Source: Bacteroidota bacterium (lineage in GTDB: Bacteria; Bacteroidota; Bacteroidia; Bacteroidales; Prolixibacteraceae). Taken from it: a DNA stretch of 7,290 nt. The stretch lies in NCBI GenBank assembly GCA_030695265.1, contig JAUYTA010000250.1, positions 1 to 7,290 of the forward strand, in the 5' to 3' direction. Positions 1 through 5,990 of this stretch are shown here, piece after piece (the first letter of the stretch is position 1; every line of letters begins with the position of its first letter). The notes under the pieces were generated by a model, which saw nothing but the letters and a program-made list of their open reading frames with translations, was not told the origin of the DNA and searched no databases. The position numbers and the translations under genes were made by a program.

Positions 1-201
1 GTGCGTGCCGTAAAGTATTGTCAGTTTTTTATTGCTTTTTGCCTGAACTACAGTATTGAGGGGCTGAATGCCGGTGGATGATGCCAGCATTCCCTGAAAA
101 TAACCGTTTATCCAGAGTAACTGTTCCCGGCTTAACCCGGCAGAAAGGCTCGACAAAGCGCCTAACTGTTGTTCATTTAATGGACTTAATTGTATGGCCA
201 T
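1..201 (-). CDS. cysJ: Sulfite reductase (NADPH) flavoprotein subunit CysJ, N-terminal part
   Basis: This is the first 67 codons of a gene that runs off the left edge. CysJ carries FAD and FMN and passes electrons from NADPH to the siroheme protein CysI, which reduces sulfite to sulfide in the cytoplasm. The visible part aligns with the known CysJ N-terminus: residues 6-13 (SPLNEQQL) and 23-39 (LSREQLLWINGYFQGML) match the E. coli segments LPLNPEQL and LTPTQLAWVSGYFWGVL. From residue 60, LTILYGTH is the first strand of the flavodoxin-like FMN domain, which in the family continues into T-G-N beyond the edge. The ATG at 201 lies 2 bp after the stop of the preceding siroheme gene, so the two are co-transcribed. 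The cofactor pairing (siroheme enzyme plus sulfite reductase) supports the call. A different diflavin reductase is possible but unlikely given the N-terminal match. Confidence 0.87.
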   Translation of the reverse strand, partial: MAIQLSPLNEQQLGALSSLSAGLSREQLLWINGYFQGMLASSTGIQPLNTVVQAKSNKKLTILYGTH

Positions 202-203
202 AT

Positions 204-665
204 TTATTGAGTTTTTAAATTTTCCAAATATTCCTGAATCAAATTTCGCAGTCGGATGGATTCATAAACATCCTCGGCATTTGAGCTTACTGCTACATTG
301 ATATTTCCATCTTTATGTATAGCTGGTGAAACAAACTGGCAAAGCGAAGGTTTATCGTGAATGTTTACCAGAACACCTGCTTCCCGTCCGTCAATGGCAA
401 TCTGGCGGTCGAGTTCTTCATTGTTGGTACACGAATAAAGCATCAGGTAGCCTTGCAGGTCACTCTTTTCGTATCTTTTTTCGTAGCATATAATCCCGCT
501 TGACTTTATCTCGTCAATGATGTCTTCGGCAACAACTTCAAGGTTGGCTCCAAAACGTTGTAAAATACTGATTTTCTTCAATGCGCTTTGTCCTCCACCA
601 ATAATTAATATCTTTTGATCAGAAATATCAATTGAAATGGGTAAATAGTTTTTCATCTGCAGCAT
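204..665 (-). CDS. Precorrin-2 dehydrogenase / siroheme synthase N-terminal domain protein
   Basis: A stand-alone NAD-dependent precorrin-2 dehydrogenase of the Met8/CysG N-terminal family (153 aa). It oxidises precorrin-2 to sirohydrochlorin and may also insert iron, giving siroheme for sulfite reductase. Seen in the protein: residues 6-12 (NYLPISI), the typical family opening; a Rossmann loop GGG at 23-25; and VNIHDKP at 100-106, aligned with VVDAP of CysG, so Asp104 matches the proposed catalytic aspartate. The segment FVSPAIHKDGNINVAVSS at 111-128 is the conserved core ending in the usual SS pair. The GK/GT turn after it is replaced by NAED. No C-terminal methyltransferase is present and the dimerisation domain seems very short, so the protein is at the small end of the family. 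It starts 8 bp after the DUF2061 gene and ends 2 bp before cysJ. An alternative start at residue 4 (656) gives the more usual MKNYLPI; I kept 665 because it has an A-rich ACAA upstream, as in the gene before it. Confidence 0.87.
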   Translation of the reverse strand: MLQMKNYLPISIDISDQKILIIGGGQSALKKISILQRFGANLEVVAEDIIDEIKSSGIICYEKRYEKSDLQGYLMLYSCTNNEELDRQIAIDGREAGVLVNIHDKPSLCQFVSPAIHKDGNINVAVSSNAEDVYESIRLRNLIQEYLENLKTQ

Positions 666-673
666 TTGTTATT

Positions 674-904
674 TTAAATCTGATAATCACTTCCTGTATT
701 TTTGATGCGCCCGAATTTTATTTTGTTCCAGGTTCTTTCATGTAAATAATAAAGTATCATTTTGGTAAATACTTCCACTCCTCCGATTGCAAGAGCCAAG
801 TCGAGTTTCCCTGTAATCAGCATCGAAATCAGAATGGTATCAAGTGTTCCGATCGTGCGCCATGATACCGATTTTGCAATGCTCCTGTATGATTTCTCTG
901 CCAT
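674..904 (-). CDS. DUF2061 family small membrane protein
   Basis: A 76-residue protein of the DUF2061 family, function unknown. Visible family signatures are SWRTIGTLDT at residues 14-23 and HERTW at 55-59. There are two hydrophobic stretches, about residues 17-31 and 34-53, so it is probably a two-helix inner-membrane protein. The C-terminus is basic and polar (KIKFGRIKNT). It is the first structural gene of the sulfur operon: its ATG lies about 18 nt after the U-tract of the leader terminator, and the precorrin-2 dehydrogenase follows 8 bp downstream. From general knowledge, DUF2061 genes recur in sulfate-assimilation operons of Bacteroidota, and the domain is sometimes fused to an APS kinase. 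A link to sulfate or sulfite handling is therefore reasonable, but no activity can be read from the sequence. Confidence 0.85.
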   Translation of the reverse strand: MAEKSYRSIAKSVSWRTIGTLDTILISMLITGKLDLALAIGGVEVFTKMILYYLHERTWNKIKFGRIKNTGSDYQI

Positions 905-921
905 TTGTTGTTCACTTATAG

Positions 922-958
922 TTTAAAAAAAAAGCTCTTCCGGATTCCAGAAGAGCTT
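922..958 (-). terminator. Intrinsic terminator in the leader of the sulfur operon (attenuator)
   Basis: In the minus-strand RNA, AAGCTCTTC (958-950) pairs perfectly with GAAGAGCTT (940-932). Beyond one mismatch, two more G-C pairs can form around a 3-nt loop. The stem is followed at once by a run of T (from 933 down to 925). The plus strand has no T-run on its exit side, so the signal is minus-specific. No minus-strand structural gene lies upstream that it could close; the neighbour on that side is transcribed the other way. It sits 18-54 nt before the DUF2061 start, so it can only act on the leader transcript of the operon it precedes. This is the arrangement of a transcription attenuator. 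Confidence 0.85.
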
Positions 959-1006
959 ATAAATATCATGGTAAAATCTACCTACAAATTTTCTATCTTC
1001 CGAAAT
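944..1006 (-). promoter_or_regulatory. Putative antiterminator pairing competing with the leader terminator
   Basis: In the minus-strand RNA, AUUUCGGAAGA (1006-996), inside the leader ORF, can pair with UCUUCUGGAAU (954-944), which covers most of the terminator's 5' arm and its loop. The helix is 11 consecutive pairs, two of them G-U, and cannot coexist with the terminator hairpin. The segment CGGAAGA is also an exact copy of the terminator 3' strand start, as expected if the two compete for the same partner. A ribosome at the leader stop codon (984-982) would be expected to cover much of 1006-996. One held on the Met/Cys codons (1035-1021) would leave it free. The pairing is seen in the sequence; the regulatory role is inferred. 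Confidence 0.6.
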
Positions 1007-1053
1007 TGAGAATTTAACCACATACACATATACATGTTGCCGGTAGAATTCAT
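982..1053 (-). CDS. Leader peptide rich in Met/Cys, upstream of the sulfur operon
   Basis: A 23-codon ORF with ATG at 1053 and TAG at 984-982. Its codons 7-12 read Met-Tyr-Met-Cys-Met-Trp; it opens MNSTGN and closes with NSQFRKIENL. Three Met and one Cys within five residues is striking in front of genes for sulfide production, since cysteine and methionine are the end products. The ATG has an A-rich upstream stretch (AGTAAAA), as other genes here do. The ORF lies between the predicted promoter and the leader terminator, and contains the antiterminator segment 3' of the Met/Cys codons. The probable role is as a cis-acting sensor of Met- or Cys-tRNA charging and not as a functional protein. 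Caution: the core derives from a TATG/TGTG-like low-complexity stretch, so chance cannot be excluded without comparative data. Confidence 0.65.
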   Translation of the reverse strand: MNSTGNMYMCMWLNSQFRKIENL

Positions 1054-1121
1054 TTTTACTATTTCAGATGAAAAATTGTACATATAAAAATACTTTACGG
1101 TCTGTTATTATTTTGATTTTG

Positions 1122-1151
1122 CAAATGTAACTTCAAAATCCATATATCAAA
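1122..1151 (-). promoter_or_regulatory. Probable promoter of the sulfur-assimilation operon
   Basis: The minus strand has TACATTTG (1129-1122), a full match to the Bacteroidota -7 consensus TAnnTTTG. A TTTG (1151-1148) lies 18 nt upstream at the position of the -33 element. Transcription would start near 1116, leaving about 60 nt before the leader ORF at 1053. A second -7-like match, TAGCTTTG (1155-1148), overlaps the proposed -33 element and could be an alternative promoter, though I see no well-spaced -33 box for it. Confidence 0.55.
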
Positions 1152-1204
1152 GCTAAATAATGTTTATTTTTCGTTAAATCATCAAAAAGTACATCGACGG
1201 GTTT

Positions 1205-1212
1205 TATATTTG
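1205..1212 (+). promoter_or_regulatory. Probable -7 promoter box of the ATP-grasp-like gene
   Basis: TATATTTG is a full match to the Bacteroidota -7 consensus TAnnTTTG and lies 21 bp before the ATG at 1234. The transcript would start about 15 nt before the gene. No clear TTTG -33 element is present at the expected spacing, so the promoter may be weak or activator-dependent. Its presence argues against a longer reading from a TTG at 1210, which would fall inside the box. Between this box and the divergent promoter, 1152-1204 is AT-rich DNA in which I see no other site. Confidence 0.5.
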
Positions 1213-1233
1213 CAGTTCATTCAGGTTTTTTAT

Positions 1234-2460
1234 ATGCCCAATTCTGATGTTTACTATTTTAATCCAACCTGTGAATTAGCAGTTGCCAATGGCTCTTTCA
1301 GTTATATGCCGCCACGCTTACTACGCGAATTTGAGCGGGATTGTTCGGTTTTACCTTTTGTTTTCGGTACTTCAGGCGATTTTGTACTAACTGAAAAAAT
1401 GCCGTCCAAAGAATTTATACTGAAATTTACTGATGTCGGATTTGAAATGCCTGAATTCTGCACATTAAAAGAACTGATTTCAGGAAAAACAGAAACAATT
1501 GGATCTATTCTCCCTTGGGGATGGAGCCCGGCCGCCCATTTTTACCTGAAAGATCTGAAAGAAAAATGCTCGCATGAATTTCGAGAAAGTCCTGTATCTA
1601 ATTGGAAAGCAGATCACAAATCACTGTTTGAACGAATTACGTCCCTTCATTTCCTGGCTGATTTTCTGGAACAAAATCCCTTTGATTTTTTCTTTGATCA
1701 GGAATTGATTGGAACCAAAGTTACAAGAATTGAGGAAATTGAGAATCTTCTAAAAACACATATTCCGCTGGTTCTTAAAGCGCCCATGAGTTCATCCGGA
1801 CGTGGAATCCAGATCATCCGAAAACAAACACTCAACACCTCGAACAGACAATGGATTTCGGGTATTTTTAATCAGCAGAAATACCTGATTGCTGAGCCTT
1901 TCCTGAATAAAGTGATGGATTTCTCGTTTCAATTTAAAATAAGTAACGATGAACCTGAATATTTGGGGTATTCCGTTTTCGAAACCAACACGAATGGGCA
2001 GTATCAAGGCACTTTAATTCATCCGGAAACAGAAAGATCCGTCATTTCAGGAATAAATTTGGAAATGAAAACGAAAATCGGAACAACGGCTTTGTTGCTA
2101 AAAAAAGCGCTAAAAGATTCGGTTTATGCCAAACAGCACCGTGGATTTTTAGGTATTGACGCTATGATATTCAGAGAAAAAGAAGGATTGAAAATTCAGC
2201 CTTGCATAGAAATAAACAGCAGGATGAACATGGGAATTTTGACAACCCAAATTGAAAAGAAAATTCATGATAACACTACAGGAAAATTTGCTTTATATTA
2301 TGGTACCCGCGGCGAATTCAAAAGATTTGCTGATAATATGACTCTGGAACATCCAATAAAAATCAGCAATGGCAAGCTAAGTTCCGGTTTCCTTTCATTG
2401 ATTGAGCCTGATACAGAGACACAATTTGGCGCTTATTTCTCTTTAACTGCGGCCAGATAA
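1234..2460 (+). CDS. ATP-grasp-like protein of unknown function, Bacteroidota type
   Basis: A 408-residue soluble protein that I recognise only as a conserved Bacteroidota hypothetical. It opens with VYYFNPTCELAVANG (6-20) and YMPP (24-27), the usual family signature. The second half has the layout of an ATP-grasp domain: LVLKAP with Lys182 on a strand; the glycine-rich loop SSSGRG at 186-191; AEP (220-222) where the adenine-contact Glu is expected; GFLGIDAMIF at 304-313; and EINSRMNMG at 326-334, resembling the Mg-binding E-x-N-x-R of carboxylate-amine ligases. From family knowledge it may join a carboxylate to an amine or similar nucleophile using ATP; the substrates cannot be read. No signal peptide or membrane segment is evident. 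The start at 1234 was chosen because the upstream TTG (1210) lies within the promoter box and the family begins at this Met. The gene stands alone, divergent from the sulfur operon, and its last 28 bp overlap the end of the opposing response regulator. Confidence 0.75.
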   Translation: MPNSDVYYFNPTCELAVANGSFSYMPPRLLREFERDCSVLPFVFGTSGDFVLTEKMPSKEFILKFTDVGFEMPEFCTLKELISGKTETIGSILPWGWSPAAHFYLKDLKEKCSHEFRESPVSNWKADHKSLFERITSLHFLADFLEQNPFDFFFDQELIGTKVTRIEEIENLLKTHIPLVLKAPMSSSGRGIQIIRKQTLNTSNRQWISGIFNQQKYLIAEPFLNKVMDFSFQFKISNDEPEYLGYSVFETNTNGQYQGTLIHPETERSVISGINLEMKTKIGTTALLLKKALKDSVYAKQHRGFLGIDAMIFREKEGLKIQPCIEINSRMNMGILTTQIEKKIHDNTTGKFALYYGTRGEFKRFADNMTLEHPIKISNGKLSSGFLSLIEPDTETQFGAYFSLTAAR

Positions 2461-2837
2461 TGATTTAAGGTATCGAGAAGGTACTTCAGCCGAATAGGCT
2501 TTGTTATAAATTCATCGCATCCGGCTTCCATACATAACTTTTCCTCACCTGAAAGGATAAACGCAGTTTGAACGACAATAATGATAGATGGAAATTCGGT
2601 TTTAATAATCCGGGTGGCTTCAATTCCATCCATTTTAGGCATATTAATGTCCATTAAAACCAAATCGATGTGGTTATTTCTAACAATTTCAACTGCATCA
2701 AGGCCATTTTTCGCCCATATAAGTTGAGATTTTGTTTTCCGGAGGGCGGCTTCAAAATAGATATTACTAGTTTCGTTGTCTTCAACGATCAAAACTGTTT
2801 TCCCTTCCCACAAATAACTGTTGTCATTATAATCCAT
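2433..2837 (-). CDS. Single-domain response regulator (CheY-like receiver)
   Basis: A 134-residue protein made of one receiver domain with no output domain. Visible are the acidic pair Glu19-Asp20, the phospho-acceptor Asp63 in LVLMDINMPKMDG, the conserved Thr91 (in VVQTAF) and Lys113 (in FITKPI). It probably takes phosphate from a kinase in the same operon, such as the hybrid kinase directly upstream, and acts by protein contact or as a phosphorelay intermediate. The start at 2837 lies 19 bp after the hybrid kinase stop and puts a short leader before the first strand (KTVLIVEDN). An upstream in-frame ATG at 2897 would overlap the kinase gene by 41 bp and add residues unlike a receiver, so I did not use it. 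It is the last gene of the operon. Its 3' end overlaps the end of the convergent ATP-grasp-like gene, leaving no room for a separate terminator between them. Confidence 0.88.
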   Translation of the reverse strand: MDYNDNSYLWEGKTVLIVEDNETSNIYFEAALRKTKSQLIWAKNGLDAVEIVRNNHIDLVLMDINMPKMDGIEATRIIKTEFPSIIIVVQTAFILSGEEKLCMEAGCDEFITKPIRLKYLLDTLNHYLAAVKEK

Positions 2838-2856
2838 TTTGTCAGTTTTAAATTTT

Positions 2857-4440
2857 TTAAATATTTCTAAGCTCCAATTGTTGGTTAATACGTTCAATCA
2901 CACGAACTAAATCATCATTATTAAAAGGTTTTCCTAAATAATCATCCATTCCTACCGACATAAAAATCGCTTTATCGCTTTGAAGTGTATTGGCCGTCAT
3001 CGCAATAATTGGAATCCGGTTCACAACATTGTTGTTTTCTTCCCATTCACGAATGATTGTTGTTGCCTCCACTCCATCCATTCCGGGCATTTGAATGTCC
3101 ATTAATATTGCATCAAATACCTCATTTTTAAACATTTCGACAGTCTGAAATCCATCAGCCGCCACACTTACACAGTGACCCATTTTCACCAGATTTAAGG
3201 TAGCGACTTTTTGGTTAATAACATTGTCTTCTGCCAAAAGAATTTTAAGTTTTTTAACACTTATTTTTGATGGATCTAATTCTTTCTCATCAAGAACATT
3301 AAAGCTTTGCTTCGAAATGCCAAATTCGCAATCGAAATAAAAAACAGCTCCATTTCCTTCTTCGCTTTTAATTCCAACATTTCCGTTCATGAGCTGAACC
3401 AGGTTTTTTGAAATGGCAAGTCCAAGGCCGGTTCCTCCGAATTTTCGGGTTGTTGACACTTCGGCCTGCGAGAATGATTTAAATAATTTCGATTGATTTT
3501 CAGGTGAAATCCCAATTCCGGTATCCTGAACTTCAAATTTCAGGACAACTTTATCTTCATTGATCCGGATTGTTTCGACATTGATTTTCACATATCCGGC
3601 TGTGGTAAATTTGATTGAATTATTGCACAGATTGATTAATACCTGCTTTAAACGCAGCGGGTCACCAACCAACATTTCAGGAACTTCAGGAGCCAGCGAA
3701 TAGCTGAATTCCAGTCCTTTTTGATCAGCTTTGTATCTGAGCAGTTTAATGACTTCACCCACTTCATCGCTCAATTTGAAGCGAATACTTTCGAACGTGA
3801 TCTGCCCGGCTTCAATTTTTGAAAAATCGAGAACATCGTTAATAATTATCAACAGATTGGCGCTGGATATTTCTATAATATCCAAATATTCAAGCTGTTC
3901 CTTGGTGAGGTTGGTTCTTTTCAATATATCTACCATGCCAACAATTCCGTTCATTGGAGTGCGGATTTCGTGCGACATGTTGGCCAAAAAAATTGCTTTT
4001 GCTTTCGCAGCCGCTTCGGCCAATTCTTTGGAATGGATGAGTTCATCCTGTGTTTTGCGAAGGGTAAGATGCAAGTTTACCCTTGCCAGAAGTTCTTCTT
4101 TACTGAACGGTTTTGGAATATAATCGACTGCACCAAGGAGAAACCCTTTGGTGATGCTGTCTTTTTCCTTTTTTGCTGTCAGGAAAATTATTGGAATATC
4201 ATGCGTTTGAGGATTGGCTTTCAGGTGTGTACAAACTTCAAATCCATCAATATCAGGCAAAACTATATCAAGTAAAATCAAATCGAATTTATGTGCTTTT
4301 GCTTTTGCAATGGCCGATTTGCCATTTATCGCGGTAGCAATCAAATAACCCTGATCTGATAATATATCCTTCATCAGGTCAAGGTTTAGTTGAACATCGT
4401 CAACAATCAGTATTTTTGAAGGTTGTGTATTTTCTTTCAT
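2857..4440 (-). CDS. Hybrid sensor histidine kinase, REC-HisKA-HATPase-REC
   Basis: A 527-residue cytoplasmic hybrid kinase with no membrane segment. Domains in order: a receiver at about 8-125 (Asp13-Asp14... wait-free core with Asp58, Thr88, Lys110); a short helical linker rich in Ala/Lys/Glu; a HisKA dimerisation domain with phospho-acceptor His157 in NMSHEIRTP; a HATPase domain at about 255-373 (N box around Asn270-Asn274, DTGIG at 306-310, GGTGLGL at 335-341); and a second receiver at about 398-520 (Asp448 in ILMDIQMPGMDG, Thr482, Lys504). All key catalytic residues are present. The input is an N-terminal receiver and no sensory domain is seen, so activity is probably set by phosphorylation from another protein, with output through the C-terminal receiver or the stand-alone regulator encoded 19 bp downstream. 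It starts 3 bp after cheB, which ties it to the chemosensory adaptation genes. Confidence 0.92.
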   Translation of the reverse strand: MKENTQPSKILIVDDVQLNLDLMKDILSDQGYLIATAINGKSAIAKAKAHKFDLILLDIVLPDIDGFEVCTHLKANPQTHDIPIIFLTAKKEKDSITKGFLLGAVDYIPKPFSKEELLARVNLHLTLRKTQDELIHSKELAEAAAKAKAIFLANMSHEIRTPMNGIVGMVDILKRTNLTKEQLEYLDIIEISSANLLIIINDVLDFSKIEAGQITFESIRFKLSDEVGEVIKLLRYKADQKGLEFSYSLAPEVPEMLVGDPLRLKQVLINLCNNSIKFTTAGYVKINVETIRINEDKVVLKFEVQDTGIGISPENQSKLFKSFSQAEVSTTRKFGGTGLGLAISKNLVQLMNGNVGIKSEEGNGAVFYFDCEFGISKQSFNVLDEKELDPSKISVKKLKILLAEDNVINQKVATLNLVKMGHCVSVAADGFQTVEMFKNEVFDAILMDIQMPGMDGVEATTIIREWEENNNVVNRIPIIAMTANTLQSDKAIFMSVGMDDYLGKPFNNDDLVRVIERINQQLELRNI

Positions 4441-4443
4441 ACC

Positions 4444-5505
4444 CTAATAAGCTGTATTTAACCAGTTAATTATTTCTTCCGGATTTAGTATCTTTTTTGC
4501 GGCATTTAACCTGATCGCTTCTTTTGGCATTCCAAAAATGACTGCTGATTTTTCATCCTGGGCAATTGTCATAGCGCCGGCTTCATGCAATTCGAGCAAA
4601 CCTTTTGCACCATCTGAACCCATTCCTGTGAGTATTATGGCAACAATATTTTTTGCCGGAAATTTCTTTGCCGAATGAAACAAAACTTCAACCGATGGAC
4701 GATGTCTGTTGACCAATGGTCCCATCTCCAGCTTGCATTTGTGCTGCCCATTCTCTTTTACCAAAAGTAAATGATTGAACCCATTTGCAATATATACGCT
4801 GCCCTGTTGCACGATATCGCCCTGTTCAGCTTCCTTCACATTGAGTTTGCACTCCTGATTTAATCGCTTGGCGAAGGCTCCGGTAAATTCTCCGGGCATG
4901 TGCTGAACGATCAGAATTCCAGGCAAATCGGTTCTCAGATTTTTCAGAATCTTCGATATAACCTCGGGTCCTCCGGTAGAAGCGCCAATTAAAATAAACT
5001 TATCGGAGTGCAGATTGGAAACAGGGGCAATTGTAGCCGGATTATCTTTCGAATGAACGGCATCTGTTAAGGTTTCCCTTGTGGGTTTTAGCCTGACACT
5101 TTCAGTCATTGACGCTGCCTTTACTGCATCTGTAATCCGGATACTGTATTCCTCCATTTGTTCCGGAGTAGAAAGTTTAGGTTTGGTAATTATCTCGCGG
5201 GCACCAAGTTTAAGTGCGCGAATTCCTTTTTCTGAACCTTCGCCGGCGTTAGATGAAATAACGACCACCGGAATTGGATGCTGTTTCATTAATTTCGAGA
5301 GAAAAGTCAGCCCGTCCATGCGGGGCATTTCAATATCAAGGGTAATTACATCAGGAAGGTTTTCAGCAATTTTCTTTACTGCATCATACGGATCAGACGC
5401 ACTTGAGATTACATCAATTTCCGGATCCTGATTCAAAATCTGTGTCAATGTTATTCGCATTGTAGCCGAATCATCTACCACCAAAACTTTAATCTTCCTG
5501 CTCAT
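4444..5505 (-). CDS. cheB: Chemotaxis response regulator protein-glutamate methylesterase CheB
   Basis: A 353-residue CheB, close to the usual length of about 350. It removes methyl groups from receptor glutamates (and can deamidate glutamines) in response to phosphorylation, resetting chemoreceptor signalling. The receiver domain covers about 5-125, with Asp11-Asp12, phospho-acceptor Asp57 (VITLDIEMPRMDG) and Lys109. A variable linker at about 130-165 leads into the esterase domain. The catalytic triad is visible: Ser176 in GASTGGPE, His202 in VQHMPGEF and Asp298 in GMGSDG, each 12 residues later than in the E. coli protein. The start overlaps the cheD stop by 4 bp (ATGA), suggesting translational coupling, and the hybrid kinase follows after 3 bp. 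The whole protein looks intact. The phosphate donor is not shown by the window: no CheA is present, and the hybrid kinase is a possible but unproven donor. Confidence 0.96.
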   Translation of the reverse strand: MSRKIKVLVVDDSATMRITLTQILNQDPEIDVISSASDPYDAVKKIAENLPDVITLDIEMPRMDGLTFLSKLMKQHPIPVVVISSNAGEGSEKGIRALKLGAREIITKPKLSTPEQMEEYSIRITDAVKAASMTESVRLKPTRETLTDAVHSKDNPATIAPVSNLHSDKFILIGASTGGPEVISKILKNLRTDLPGILIVQHMPGEFTGAFAKRLNQECKLNVKEAEQGDIVQQGSVYIANGFNHLLLVKENGQHKCKLEMGPLVNRHRPSVEVLFHSAKKFPAKNIVAIILTGMGSDGAKGLLELHEAGAMTIAQDEKSAVIFGMPKEAIRLNAAKKILNPEEIINWLNTAY

Positions 5506-5990
5506 TTGGCTTCATTTTGATTGTTTTTAACCAGGTACTTTTGCAGCACCTCTCCGGTTCCGGTATTAAAATGAATTTTCCGGCCCAGTTTTCCACCTGT
5601 ACTCGAACTGGTCACCGGAATCCCCAATTCTGAAATAAACTTATGTGCCAATTCGATATTTCTACGCCCAACATTAAAAACGGATACTTGTTCAGTAAGT
5701 AATTCAGCCCCGCCAAAAATTTTACATACAATGTCTTCTTTTTTTACGCCAAAGTCAAGCATTTTTTGTAATAATTGGGCAATTGCCACATTTCCGTATC
5801 TCGGTGATTCCAGTCCTTCGCCATTCCAATAGGGAAGCATAAAATGATTGATCCCGCCAATGCATTTTTTCTTGTCGAACAAACATACCGATACACACGA
5901 ACCGAGAATGGTTGTTACCCATTGCGGCTCTTTGCATATCCATATCGTTGAAGGATGAAGAAAATGTTTCATTTGACGGACGTTGCTCAT
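5502..5990 (-). CDS. cheD: Chemoreceptor glutamine deamidase CheD
   Basis: A 162-residue CheD, of ordinary length. The enzyme deamidates glutamines on chemoreceptors to glutamates, making methylation sites, and in other bacteria can also bind CheC. The catalytic residues are visible: Cys32 in LGSCVSVCL, His49 in GGINHFMLP and Thr26, with the same spacing as Thr21/Cys27/His44 of the Thermotoga protein. Other family signatures are FGGAELL (92-98), VGRRN (107-111) and the GGKLGRKI segment (132-139) near the C-terminus. No CheC gene is seen in the window. The ATG at 5990 overlaps the stop of the preceding kinase-like gene by one base (TAATG), and the end overlaps cheB by 4 bp. A later start at Met7 (5972) is possible, but 5990 fits the coupling better. 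Confidence 0.95.
   Translation of the reverse strand: MSNVRQMKHFLHPSTIWICKEPQWVTTILGSCVSVCLFDKKKCIGGINHFMLPYWNGEGLESPRYGNVAIAQLLQKMLDFGVKKEDIVCKIFGGAELLTEQVSVFNVGRRNIELAHKFISELGIPVTSSSTGGKLGRKIHFNTGTGEVLQKYLVKNNQNEAK

Noticed and set aside
970..982. Small hairpin GGTA/TACC in the leader RNA, just after the leader stop codon.
   Set aside because: Only four pairs with a 5-nt loop; too weak to report as a separate regulatory element, though it might modulate the attenuator.
1036..1044. ACCGGCAAC in the leader RNA resembles the CCGGCAACC core of SAM-I riboswitches.
   Set aside because: The other conserved SAM-I parts (the 5' strand of P1, the GGCCCGAUGA-like region and the kink-turn) are absent upstream, and the stretch is better explained as codons 3-6 of the leader ORF.
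1210..2460. A longer reading of the ATP-grasp-like gene from TTG at 1210.
   Set aside because: The TTG is part of the TATATTTG promoter box, and the added residues do not resemble the family start; ATG 1234 fits better.
2433..2897. A longer response regulator starting at ATG 2897.
   Set aside because: It would overlap the hybrid kinase by 41 bp and add 20 residues ahead of a receiver that already has a complete start at 2837.
3731..4275. Plus-strand open frames opposite the hybrid kinase.
   Set aside because: They are antisense to conserved HisKA and receiver coding sequence and show no family features.
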